A stretch of 64,000 bases of DNA from an uncultured Tenacibaculum sp. GTDB taxonomy: Bacteria; Bacteroidota; Bacteroidia; Flavobacteriales; Flavobacteriaceae. The notes under the pieces are model-generated. The model saw only the letters and a program-made list of their open reading frames with translations. It made no database searches and was not told where the DNA came from. The stretch spans positions 1-64,000 of the forward strand of contig CANMJA010000017.1 in the NCBI GenBank assembly GCA_947498055.1. Reading direction: 5' to 3'. Position numbers and translations under genes: made by a program. Positions 39,710-47,043 of the stretch are shown here, piece after piece (the first letter of the stretch is position 1; each line of letters begins with the position of its first letter).

Positions 39710-40543
39710 TTGGATAATATATACATACAATATAATTTTATAGTAGAGCCTAAGGAGCCTGCCACTGAAATATTAATTGCAGAATTAGGTTCGGCAGGCT
39801 TTGAAAGTTTTGTAGAGGGTGAGCATGGAGTAACTGCTTATGTTCAAAAAGGAGATTGGAACGAAACTATTTTAAACGATATTTTTATTCTAAATTCAGA
39901 GGAATTTAAAATAAGTTATGAGCAAACAGAAGTTGCTCAAACGAATTGGAATGAAGAGTGGGAGAAAAATTTTAACCCTATAGAGGTTGACAATTTAGTA
40001 AGTATTAGAGCGCCATTTCATAATAATCCGAATTTAAAATATGATATTGTAATAGAGCCTAAAATGAGTTTTGGTACCGGACATCATGAAACAACTCATA
40101 TGATGGTACAACATCTTTTGGAAATAGATGTTAATGGAAAAGCAGTTTTAGATATGGGATGTGGAACTGGTATTTTAGCAATATTTGCCGAAATGAGAGG
40201 AGCAAAACAAACAGACGCTATTGATATAGATAACTGGTGTTATTTAAATTCGTTAGAAAATGTAGAAAGAAATGCATGTAAAAATATTTCAGTTTATGAA
40301 GGGGATGCCTCTTTATTGGGAAAGAAAAAATATGATGTAATTATAGCAAATATTAATAGGAATATATTGTTAACAGACATGAAAAAATATGCTAGTTGTT
40401 TAAATGAAAAAGGAATATTACTTTTAAGCGGGTTTTATAAAGAAGATATTACCTTAATTAAAGAAGAAATTAATAAATACAATTTAAGTATAGATAAAAT
40501 TATAGAAAGAAATAATTGGACAGCTCTTAAATGTATAAAATAA
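39710..40543 (+). CDS. prmA: Ribosomal protein L11 methyltransferase
   Basis: 277 residues with a TTG start directly after the tpiA stop; no in-frame ATG fits. N-terminal L11-recognition domain, then an AdoMet domain with MSFGTGHHETTHMM, LDMGCGTGILA and VIIANINRN (the N-x-x-R variant of the NPP-like motif seen in PrmA). Trimethylates ribosomal protein L11. The use of TTG and zero spacing suggest coupling with tpiA. Confidence 0.95.
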   Translation: MDNIYIQYNFIVEPKEPATEILIAELGSAGFESFVEGEHGVTAYVQKGDWNETILNDIFILNSEEFKISYEQTEVAQTNWNEEWEKNFNPIEVDNLVSIRAPFHNNPNLKYDIVIEPKMSFGTGHHETTHMMVQHLLEIDVNGKAVLDMGCGTGILAIFAEMRGAKQTDAIDIDNWCYLNSLENVERNACKNISVYEGDASLLGKKKYDVIIANINRNILLTDMKKYASCLNEKGILLLSGFYKEDITLIKEEINKYNLSIDKIIERNNWTALKCIK

Positions 40544-40825
40544 ATGAAGATGAGTACCATAGAAAAAATACAAGAAGAATTAGATGTATTAGTACAAGAA
40601 ACTAGAAAACATGAAATTATTTTACACAATGACGATGTAAATACATTTGATTTTGTAATTGAAAGTTTAATTAATGTATGCGAACATACACCTGAGCAAG
40701 CTGAGCAATGCACCATATTGGTACACTATAAAGGTAAATGCGCTGTTAAAACAGGAGAATATAAAGAGCTAGAGTCTAGGTGTGTTAAATTATTAGACCT
40801 CGGGTTATCAGCAGAAATAGTTTAA
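40544..40825 (+). CDS. clpS: ClpS adaptor protein
   Basis: 93 residues. ILHNDDVNTFDFVIESLINV is the N-degron binding signature (NDD-x-NT), with HTPEQAEQCTILVHYKGKC and the C-terminal LGLSAEI. Hands N-end-rule substrates to ClpAP/ClpCP. ATG follows the prmA stop at once. Confidence 0.95.
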   Translation: MKMSTIEKIQEELDVLVQETRKHEIILHNDDVNTFDFVIESLINVCEHTPEQAEQCTILVHYKGKCAVKTGEYKELESRCVKLLDLGLSAEIV

Positions 40826-40827
40826 AA

Positions 40828-41100
40828 GTGGAAAATGTTTTAAAATATTATGAGTTTTCAGATTTCTTCGAAGATAAATCGGAAGCTTTTTTAGGAAACC
40901 ACATAGCTTTTTCAGAACTAAATGAAGAACATTTTTTAATTTTTGAAAAAAAAGAATCCAATTATAATTTATACGTATCAAGATTTTCTTCAAAGAAAGA
41001 AATAGGGGTAAAACCTCCAGAAATACTTGAATTGCTGGTTAAAGGATATGATAAGTCACTTCCTGAACACCGTGTTGTTCTTAGAAAATATTTATATTAA
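40828..41100 (+). CDS. Small hypothetical protein
   Basis: 90 residues with a GTG start two bases after clpS. Soluble, acidic in the first half; no motif recognised. Position at the end of the tpiA-prmA-clpS run and the terminator directly behind it support a real, co-transcribed gene. Confidence 0.6.
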   Translation: MENVLKYYEFSDFFEDKSEAFLGNHIAFSELNEEHFLIFEKKESNYNLYVSRFSSKKEIGVKPPEILELLVKGYDKSLPEHRVVLRKYLY

Positions 41101-41136
41101 AAACTCGAAAAAAACTTTTTTTGAGTTTTTTTTTGA
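41101..41136 (+). terminator. Terminator after the tpiA-prmA-clpS run
   Basis: CTCGAAAAAAA pairs with TTTTTTTGAG (G bulged) around one C, followed by T8-9. Confidence 0.85.
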
Positions 41137-41279
41137 CCTAATGTGACTAATTAAAAAATAAAGTGTCTTAAATAATGTAACAACGAAATAAGTTCATTTA
41201 AATATATAAATCCCAGAAATAGATTTCTTTATATAATCCCAAAAAAAGAAATCAAATTATTTTAAGAAGATAGTTAAGA

Positions 41280-41351
41280 ATAGTAGTAGTTAGTTTTTAT
41301 ACTAAGTTTGGTTAGACAAGATGACCTCGAGTGAAAACTCGAGGTTTCTTT
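41280..41351 (+). ncRNA. Array unit B1: conserved block + hairpin/T-run
   Basis: Conserved block 41280-41314; hairpin ACCTCGAG (41324-41331) / CTCGAGGT (41338-41345) with loop TGAAAA; then TTTCTTT. TAAGTTTG at 41303-41310 fits a -7 box, which would place the RNA start near 41315 and give a transcript of only ~35 bases. If the block itself is transcribed, it can fold TTAGT/ACTAA. Confidence 0.5.
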
Positions 41352-41382
41352 AAAAAAATGATTGGGTTTAAAATAAAAAAAC

Positions 41383-41401
41383 ATTATCTAATTTAGATAA
41401 T
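41383..41401. repeat. Perfect palindrome inside the array
   Basis: ATTATCTAA, T, TTAGATAAT just before unit B2. It replaces element A here and could be a protein-binding site. Confidence 0.6.
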
Positions 41402-41406
41402 TCAAA

Positions 41407-41481
41407 ATAGTAGTAGTTAGTTTTTATACTAAGTTTGGTTAGACTAAAAGATCGTGAGCATTGTTTACGATCTTTTTATTT
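41407..41481 (+). ncRNA. Array unit B2: conserved block + hairpin/T-run
   Basis: Block 41407-41441, identical to B1 in all 35 positions and also sharing GAC after it. Hairpin AAAAGATCGT (41446-41455) / ACGATCTTTT (41467-41476), loop of 11, then a T-rich tail. The hairpin sequence is unrelated to that of B1. Confidence 0.5.
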
Positions 41482-41601
41482 TTTCAACGTTGGATAATAA
41501 AAAATGTAACTAATAAAAAAATAAAGTGTCAAAATAAATAGTGATTAATAATATATAGTTAAATAAAAAAATAGAAGTTTCCTTTATTTATATAATTCAA
41601 A

Positions 41602-41668
41602 ATAGTAGTAGTTAGTTTTTATACTAAGTTTGGTTAAAATGCCTCAAACGAAAGTTTGAGGTTTTTTT
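41602..41668 (+). ncRNA. Array unit B3: conserved block + hairpin/T-run
   Basis: Block 41602-41636. Hairpin CCTCAAAC (41642-41649), GAAA tetraloop, GTTTGAGG (41654-41661), then T7. A textbook intrinsic terminator five bases after the conserved block. Confidence 0.5.
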
Positions 41669-41785
41669 ATGATTTAAATGTGACTAATTAAAAAATAATG
41701 TGTCTTAATAAGTGAGTAAAGTAATTAAGATAAGTTCATTACAAATAATATATTTTATAATCCCTATAAAAATAATCCCAAAATT

Positions 41786-41823
41786 AGAGCTTCTTTTTGG
41801 AGGAATAAAAAGAAGTTCTTTTT
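41786..41823 (+). terminator. Hairpin closing element A (copy at 41677)
   Basis: AGAGCTTCTTTTT (41786-41798) pairs with AAAAAGAAGTTCT (41807-41819) with one G-U, followed by T4-5. The copy at 41864 has the counterpart AGAACTTCTTTTT (41974) / AAAGAGAAGTTCT (41995-42007), i.e. the stem is kept while bases change. Confidence 0.75.
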
Positions 41824-41830
41824 AATTTAA

Positions 41831-41863
41831 AATAATAAAAGTAGTAGTCGATTTTATGGTTTA
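41831..41863 (+). repeat. Decayed array unit B4
   Basis: AATAATAAAAGTAGTAGTCG then ATTTTATGGTTTAAATG: the GTAGTAGT start and the TTTTAT and GGTTTA pieces remain, but TAAGTTTG and the hairpin are missing. Confidence 0.5.
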
Positions 41864-42033
41864 AATGTGACTAATTAAAAAATAAAGTGTCTTAATAAAT
41901 GAGTAGAGTAATTAAGATGAGTTTATTGCAGATAGTATGTTTTATAATCCCTATAAATATAATCCCTAAAATTAGAACTTCTTTTTAGAAGATTAAAGAG
42001 AAGTTCTTTTTCATAAGTAGTAAATAGTTTAAG

Positions 42034-42104
42034 ATAGTAGTAGTTAGTTTTTATACTAAATTTGGTTAATTAAAAAGAGATTTTCATTAGAAAATCTCTT
42101 TTTT
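42034..42104 (+). ncRNA. Array unit B5: conserved block + hairpin/T-run
   Basis: Block 42034-42068 with a single change (TAAATTTG for TAAGTTTG, which still fits TAnnTTTG). Hairpin AAAAAGAGATTTTC (42072-42085) / GAAAATCTCTTTTT (42090-42103), 14 perfect pairs around ATTA. Confidence 0.5.
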
Positions 42105-42408
42105 ACTTTTTGTAATTCACAGTTTTTTTGATTAAAATTCCGCGAATTTTTTTCCAATAGGTTTTATGGTTAGTAGTAGGGTATTCGGATTCTTTGCTTC
42201 TAAAAGCAAATATGTTTATACTAATTTTTATGAGTTGTAAATTACAAAATGTTTTAAATAAGTGTTAAATGTTTTAAATTAACATTAAATGTTTGTAATT
42301 AAACTTTTAAAGAAAAAATGGTAAAATTTTAAATTTATGTTAAAAAAATGTAAAAAATGATCTATTTTTGTTAAAAATCAATTATTAATCAATAAAAACA
42401 AATTAAAG
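42105..42408 (+). promoter_or_regulatory. Leader region of the M57 peptidase gene
   Basis: No ORF. Contains GTAGTAGGG and TTTATACTAATTTTTATGAG, which echo element B; a small hairpin TTTGCTT/AAGCAAA near 42197-42214; repeated TTAAATGTTT words (42265-42300); and a TATTTTTG box at 42363-42370, 39 bases before the start, without a clear TTG partner. Confidence 0.45.
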
Positions 42409-43242
42409 ATGAAAAAAATGAAATTCTCCCGAGTTGCTTTATTATTAGTAGGTGCTAGCTTTTTTGCTTGTCAGTCTGAAAAAAACGAACCATTAGATAC
42501 TGCTGCAGTAAATGATGTTTCTCCAGAAGTTGTAGCTAAATTAGCTGACTTTAACATTAATACAAATGATGTTAAGAAAGTAGATTTTTTACTTCCTGAT
42601 GGAACTACTACTCCAATGATTCAAGTAGAAGGTGATATTCACATGACAGAAGAGCAAGCTTTAGATTTACCTAATTTGCAAGGTGTAACTGGTAAAAATT
42701 TCCATACTAATAATTTAGTTTCTCAAAATAGAGTTATTAATATTATAGGTTTTACTGGTGGTAATCAAGGTCTTTCTCAACGTGGAAGAACAGGATTACA
42801 ATGGGCTGTAAACAATTATAATAGATTAAATTTATCTATTAGATTTAATTTAACGTTTGGTACCGATTATCAAGATAAAGATATGGTGGTATATAACAAC
42901 CCGAACATAAATGGAGCAGGAGGGTCTGCTGGTTTTCCTACAGGAGGAAATCCTCATAAATTTGTTCAAATTCATGGTTTAAATGGATCTAGTAATAATG
43001 TTAATGAGCATGTAATTACTCATGAGATTGGTCATTCAATAGGTTTCCGTCATAGTGATTATACTACAAGAAGAAGTTGTGGGCAAAATACTAATGAAGG
43101 AACTGCAGGAGTTGGAGCAAATCCAATTCCAGGAACTCCTAATGGTTATGATCCAACTTCTATTATGTTAGCTTGTTTCTCTAATAATACTGATGGAGAA
43201 TTTAATAACAATGATATTACAGCATTAAGATTCTTGTACTAA
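42409..43242 (+). CDS. M57-family (HEIGH) metallopeptidase lipoprotein
   Basis: 277 residues; lipobox LVGASFFACQSE. The zinc motif HEIGHSIGFRH (His205, Glu206, His209, His215) has the extended metzincin H-E-x2-H-x2-G-x2-H form typical of the dual-action HEIGH peptidases. A C-terminal NPIPGTPNGYDPTSIMLACF may supply the Met-turn (SIM). Probably a secreted or surface protease. Preceded by the repeat array and followed by a bidirectional terminator, so monocistronic. Confidence 0.88.
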   Translation: MKKMKFSRVALLLVGASFFACQSEKNEPLDTAAVNDVSPEVVAKLADFNINTNDVKKVDFLLPDGTTTPMIQVEGDIHMTEEQALDLPNLQGVTGKNFHTNNLVSQNRVINIIGFTGGNQGLSQRGRTGLQWAVNNYNRLNLSIRFNLTFGTDYQDKDMVVYNNPNINGAGGSAGFPTGGNPHKFVQIHGLNGSSNNVNEHVITHEIGHSIGFRHSDYTTRRSCGQNTNEGTAGVGANPIPGTPNGYDPTSIMLACFSNNTDGEFNNNDITALRFLY

Positions 43243-43266
43243 GAATTAAAAACTGATTTTAGAAAT

Positions 43267-43296
43267 AAAAAAACCGAGTATTTTACTCGGTTTTTT
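43267..43296. terminator. Bidirectional terminator
   Basis: AAAAAACCGAGTA pairs with TACTCGGTTTTTT; lies between convergent genes. Confidence 0.9.
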
Positions 43297-43300
43297 ACTT

Positions 43301-43696
43301 TTAATAAAATACTTTTTGAGAATAATCAATAACTCTCAATAGTTTATCCATTAGTTTTACATTTATTTGTGGATAATTTATATCGTTGTACTCATTCTTT
43401 AAAGTTAGATTGATATTTTCAGGATGTACTCGTTTTTCTTCATCTTTAAAACTAAGATAATATTTTCCTTTTCTTAAAATTAACTGCGCAATATCTGAAG
43501 CTAATTCAACTTTGTCTTCATTAACAAGTTCTACCTTAATATATTCTATTCTTCCTACTTCAAAAATGTCTACATTAATCTTATATTCAGTATCGGTTTT
43601 TTCTACATCCGAATAAAAAAGAGAACCTTCTCTATTCTGAGAAAAAAGACTGTTAGATAGTAGTATAAAATAAGCGATTAGTGTAATTTTTTTCAT
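43301..43696 (-). CDS. Small exported protein, unknown function
   Basis: 131 residues; signal peptide MKKITLIAYFILLSNSLFSQ (type I cleavage after FSQ). The mature part is charged and beta-rich (KYYLSFKDEEKR). No family recognised. Convergent with the M57 gene; inhibitor or partner roles cannot be judged from sequence. Confidence 0.65.
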   Translation of the reverse strand: MKKITLIAYFILLSNSLFSQNREGSLFYSDVEKTDTEYKINVDIFEVGRIEYIKVELVNEDKVELASDIAQLILRKGKYYLSFKDEEKRVHPENINLTLKNEYNDINYPQINVKLMDKLLRVIDYSQKVFY

Positions 43697-43832
43697 ATTA
43701 TAACTGTTGTATTAGGGGCGCAATTTACAAAAGATTATAAATTGGGGTTTAAATTATGGTGAATATTAATTTCAACTAATAATATACTAAATTCATGCCA
43801 AACTATTTTGTCACTGTTGTTTTTTTATTGAA

Positions 43833-43876
43833 AAAAAGAGATAAAACACTTACATGTAATATCTCTTTTTAAAAAC
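43833..43876. terminator. Terminator-like hairpin
   Basis: AAAAAGAGATA pairs with TATCTCTTTTT around a 16-base loop; lies downstream of the S8 peptidase gene (minus strand), and AT runs on both sides allow either direction. Confidence 0.7.
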
Positions 43877-43927
43877 TATTTGAAAAATAAAGTTACTTTT
43901 TCAATATATTTATTCAAAAGCGCGTTT

Positions 43928-45424
43928 TTATTGTACAGCTTTAAGAGCATTTATGTTTCCATATCCAAATTTAGAATTTTTATTAGGATAAAATTCTCCA
44001 GCAGTTTTCATCTTATTTAACACTTGAGAACGAGTCCAAGTAGGATTTTTAGCCCAAACCAATGCTGCAATACCAGCTGTAGTTGCAGTAGCAACAGAAG
44101 AACCACCAACATACCTAGAGGCATTGTTATAGTAACTTAAAACAGGAACAAAACTTCCTGAGCTACGTTCCATTTGAATAGTAAAATCGATCTTAGAACC
44201 AGAATGACAGTTACCACATCTTACATATTCACCTTCTTTTACCCCTGTAACTGCCACAGTTTCATTCATGCTGGCAGGAAAAATAACACCAAACCAATTA
44301 GTGAAAGAAGTAGAAGTGCCACCAGCTGCAATAATCATTTTACCTCTATTATAGGCATATTTTATTGCGTCTTTAACCCTAGAAATACTAAAAGGAGAGC
44401 CTATAGACATGGAAATAACTTTCACATCATTCCTTTTTCCTAATGCTATTAGAGCTTCAGAGACACCTCTTTTTTCGTGATAATCATCTATTAATACATT
44501 AGCAGTACCTCTATAAGTTACTAAGTTAGCGTTATAAGCTACTCCCATAGGTAAATTATTATTGTTTCTTGGAGCAGTTGCTACAGAGGCCATGCTAGTA
44601 CCATGTGCACATTTGTCATCTACACCATCATAATTATTAGACCATGGCCATATAGAATCTACATAAGTGCCATATTTTTGAACCCTCCTTCCAGAAGAAT
44701 ATCCGTCGTTAAAATCTTGATTCATTAATCTCTGCTCTGGTGATAAACCAGAATCTATAACAGCAACTGTAACACCTTTACCAGTACTATAATTCCATGC
44801 TGCAGGAATATTATGTTTGTCAAAATTCCAAGGAACTCTTGCTCCAGGGGCTATAGTTCTATAATCGGCAGATGAAATAGTAACAGATTTGTAACCACAA
44901 CCAGAACCACTAGATGACAATTTAGCTTGTGCATTATTGTCAGATAGTAAATAAGAAGCAGGCTCTAAATAACGAACTCTAGAGTCGTTTAATAAGGTTT
45001 TAATAGTTTCTATATTCGCTACTTTTATATCTATTACATTTATGTTGTCATCAACATATAATTGATCTTTACTTTTGGCAGCGCCAGAATTATTGTTTTC
45101 AATGTTTCTTACTAGTTTAATTAAATTATCTTTAATAGACTCTGTGCTATTATTTCTTTGGTATTGATCAGGAGAAGTTCCGTATCCAATAGTTAGTAAA
45201 TTGTCTCCATGTTTAACAGCGCTCCATATAGTTCTTGCATCTGTTTTCATCCAATCGAAATCTCCAGTATTATCTATAGAACTTTGAATTTTTTTGTTAA
45301 TTTCTTCTTTTGTGAGTAATTCATTTTGTAATTCTACTTGTTGATCAATTTGAGGAGTTTCTTCGTTTTTCGAACAAGAAATAATTAAAGAAGCAATAGC
45401 TACACTAAGTATTAGTTTTTTCAT
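43928..45424 (-). CDS. S8 (subtilisin-like) serine peptidase lipoprotein
   Basis: 498 residues; lipobox IASLIISCSKNEE. Residues about 60-165 look like an inhibitor-type propeptide. Catalytic Asp224 (VAVIDSGLS), His274 (CAHGTSMAS) and Ser443 (GGSSVATATTAG) are in place. The oxyanion-hole Asn usually found in AAGN is Gly369 here (IIAAGGTSTS), which would weaken the usual mechanism unless another side chain helps. Paired Cys residues (403/406 and 173-180 region) may form disulfides. Secreted or surface-attached protease. Start is the ATG giving the lipobox. Confidence 0.9.
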   Translation of the reverse strand: MKKLILSVAIASLIISCSKNEETPQIDQQVELQNELLTKEEINKKIQSSIDNTGDFDWMKTDARTIWSAVKHGDNLLTIGYGTSPDQYQRNNSTESIKDNLIKLVRNIENNNSGAAKSKDQLYVDDNINVIDIKVANIETIKTLLNDSRVRYLEPASYLLSDNNAQAKLSSSGSGCGYKSVTISSADYRTIAPGARVPWNFDKHNIPAAWNYSTGKGVTVAVIDSGLSPEQRLMNQDFNDGYSSGRRVQKYGTYVDSIWPWSNNYDGVDDKCAHGTSMASVATAPRNNNNLPMGVAYNANLVTYRGTANVLIDDYHEKRGVSEALIALGKRNDVKVISMSIGSPFSISRVKDAIKYAYNRGKMIIAAGGTSTSFTNWFGVIFPASMNETVAVTGVKEGEYVRCGNCHSGSKIDFTIQMERSSGSFVPVLSYYNNASRYVGGSSVATATTAGIAALVWAKNPTWTRSQVLNKMKTAGEFYPNKNSKFGYGNINALKAVQ

Positions 45425-45636
45425 TTTTTGAGGGTTTTAAGTTGAAAAAACGAATATATTAAAAATTATATTAAAATTTAATAAATAATGTATTTATTAG
45501 TATATTTAAATGTGTTTTTTGTAAAATTAATATTAATTTGTGTTAAAATAAAAAATGAATAAATAATTTTATTGTTATTTGGTAAATAAAACATTGTGTC
45601 CCGTCCTGAAATAACGTTACAGAGAAATGTTATTTT

Positions 45637-46068
45637 ATGGAATCTACAAATTCAAATTACGTAAAGCGTACCCAGAAGGATTACAGTTTATCCTTTAAAC
45701 TACAAGTTGTTCAAGAAATAGAACAAGGATTATTAACCAGAACTCAGGCTTTAGATAAGTATGGTATTCAAGCAAGATCAACGATTCGAACTTGGTTAAA
45801 AAAATATGGTAACTTTGATTATAACTTTACCATAAATCACTCCATGTCAAAAACACCAGAACAACGTATTTTAGAATTAGAACAACAAGTAAAGCTCTTA
45901 GAAAAACAAAAGGCAAGAGCTGAGTTTTTAGCAGAACGTGCTGACAAGAAATTAATTATTTTTGATATGATGATTGATATTGCAGAAGAGGAGTTTAATA
46001 TTCCAATCAGAAAAAAGCACGTACCCGAGTTATCAAAAAATATAGTCAAGAAAAACAAGAAAGCATAA
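45637..46068 (+). CDS. IS3-family transposase OrfA
   Basis: 143 residues; N-terminal helix-turn-helix (YSLSFKLQVVQEIEQGLLTR, RSTIRTWLKKYG) that binds the IS ends, then a leucine-zipper-like helix (RILELEQQVKLLEKQKARAE). The sequence A-AAA-AAG at 46011-46017 is the standard IS3 -1 frameshift site for making the OrfAB fusion. Confidence 0.9.
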   Translation: MESTNSNYVKRTQKDYSLSFKLQVVQEIEQGLLTRTQALDKYGIQARSTIRTWLKKYGNFDYNFTINHSMSKTPEQRILELEQQVKLLEKQKARAEFLAERADKKLIIFDMMIDIAEEEFNIPIRKKHVPELSKNIVKKNKKA

Positions 46069-46940
46069 CAGCTACCTGTGATTTACTCGGGGAGAATAGA
46101 CAGGTCTATTATAGAGCTATTAAGTCCTATAAATACAAGCAAAAACTAAGTAAGAAAGTGATTGATTTGGTGAATTCAATTCGAATATCAATGCCAAGAA
46201 TAGGCACAAGAAAATTATACTACCTTTTAGAATCACAATTAAAAGGGCTTCGAGTTGGTCGAGATAAGTTGTTTCAAATATTAAAAGCTAATAATTTATT
46301 GATTATTCCCAAAAGAAAATATCATATTACTACAGATTCTCATCATAGATTTAGAAAATATAAAAATCAGATTAAAGAATTGAATTTCAACAGACCAGAA
46401 TAGGTATGGGTAAGTGATATTACTTATATAGGAAATAGAAAAACTCCTTGCTATTTAGCTTTAGTTACAGATGCTTACTCTAAAAAAATAATGGGCTTTG
46501 ATGTTTCTAATAGTTTAAATGTTAATGGGGCATTAAGGGCTTTAGAAATGGCTATTGGCAATAGAAAATATAAGAAAGAACCTATAATTCATCATTCTGA
46601 TAGAGGCTTACAATATTGCTCTAATGAATACCAGAAAATATTATCTAGTAATAATATACTTCCTAGTATGACTGAAAAATATGATCCTTATGAAAATGCT
46701 ATCGCAGAAAGAATTAATGGAATTTTAAAACAAGAGTTTGCTATAGACAAGCATAATGTATCAATTGATATTAAAAATCAATTAGTCAAAAATGCTGTAG
46801 AAGTTTATAATAAAATGAGACCTCATTGGTCTAATTATATGTTAACTCCTAACCAAATGCATATTCAAAATAGGTTAGAAAGGAAACAATACAAAAGTAA
46901 AAAAGGTAGTAATATAAAATCACTACCTTTAATTTATTAA
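46012..46940 (+). pseudogene. IS3-family transposase OrfB, nonsense mutant
   Basis: The -1 frame after the slippery site reads KKARTRVIKKYSQEKQES... through the HTH_21-like region to NFNRPE, then TAG at 46401-46403, then VWVSDITYIG. Relatives have Gln before V/LWVSDITY, so a CAG-to-TAG change is the simplest cause. All DDE residues lie after the stop: Asp in WVSDITY, Asp in HHSDRGLQY, Glu in NAIAERINGILKQEF. The rest is intact to 46940. Without suppression no active OrfAB can be made. Confidence 0.88.
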
Positions 46941-46979
46941 TTTTTGTAACCCTATTTCAGGACGTCACATTGATACAAT

Positions 46980-47018
46980 AAAAAAACGCTATCTAAATTT
47001 TAAGATGCGTTTTTTTTA
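46980..47018. terminator. Terminator-like hairpin
   Basis: AAAACGC-T-ATCT pairs with AGAT-GCGTTTT; T8 follows on the + strand. Downstream of the M28 gene, which is on the minus strand; also A-run on that side. Confidence 0.65.
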
Positions 47019-47043
47019 AGTGTATTTTTTGTAAATCTATAAT

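Larger units (their letters stand above)
41140..42110 (+). repeat. ORF-free tandem array of two alternating elements with variable terminator hairpins
   Basis: About 970 bases. Element A starts AATGTGACTAATTAAAAAAT and recurs at 41140, 41503 (AATGTAACT variant), 41677 and 41864; it contains AAGTGTCTTAA and, in most copies, repeated ATAATCCC words, and can end in its own hairpin. Element B is a 35-base block (ATAGTAGTAGTTAG then TTTTTATACTAAGTTTGGTTA) at 41280, 41407, 41602 and 42034 plus a decayed copy near 41831. Each good B copy is followed within a few bases by a different perfect hairpin and T-run. No reading frame explains it. Direction is set by the T-runs (+). Function unknown: tiny RNAs, promoter-terminator units or a terminator cascade are possible. 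Confidence 0.85.
45595..46969 (+). mobile_element. IS3-family insertion sequence (IS150-like), inactivated
   Basis: Left end TGTGTCCCGTCCTGAAATAA (45595), right end, read inward, TGTGACGTCCTGAAATAGGG (46969): inverted repeats sharing CGTCCTGAAATA and GTTACA. If the element ends at 46967, CAT flanks both sides (45592-45594, 46968-46970) as a 3-base target duplication, normal for IS3. Contains orfA, an A6G slippery site and orfB with a premature stop. No partner copy is in the window. Confidence 0.88.

Noticed and set aside
41140..42110. CRISPR array
   Set aside because: Repeats are separated by about 127 to 430 bases of partly repeated sequence rather than uniform unique spacers, each is followed by a terminator, and no cas genes are near.
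41280..42110. Integron attC sites in the array
   Set aside because: Only the left side of each hairpin is conserved; there is no conserved right-hand core site (GTTRRRY) and no ORFs between the units.
45837..46058. ORF antisense to orfA of the IS
   Set aside because: Fully inside the transposase gene on the opposite strand, with no features of its own.
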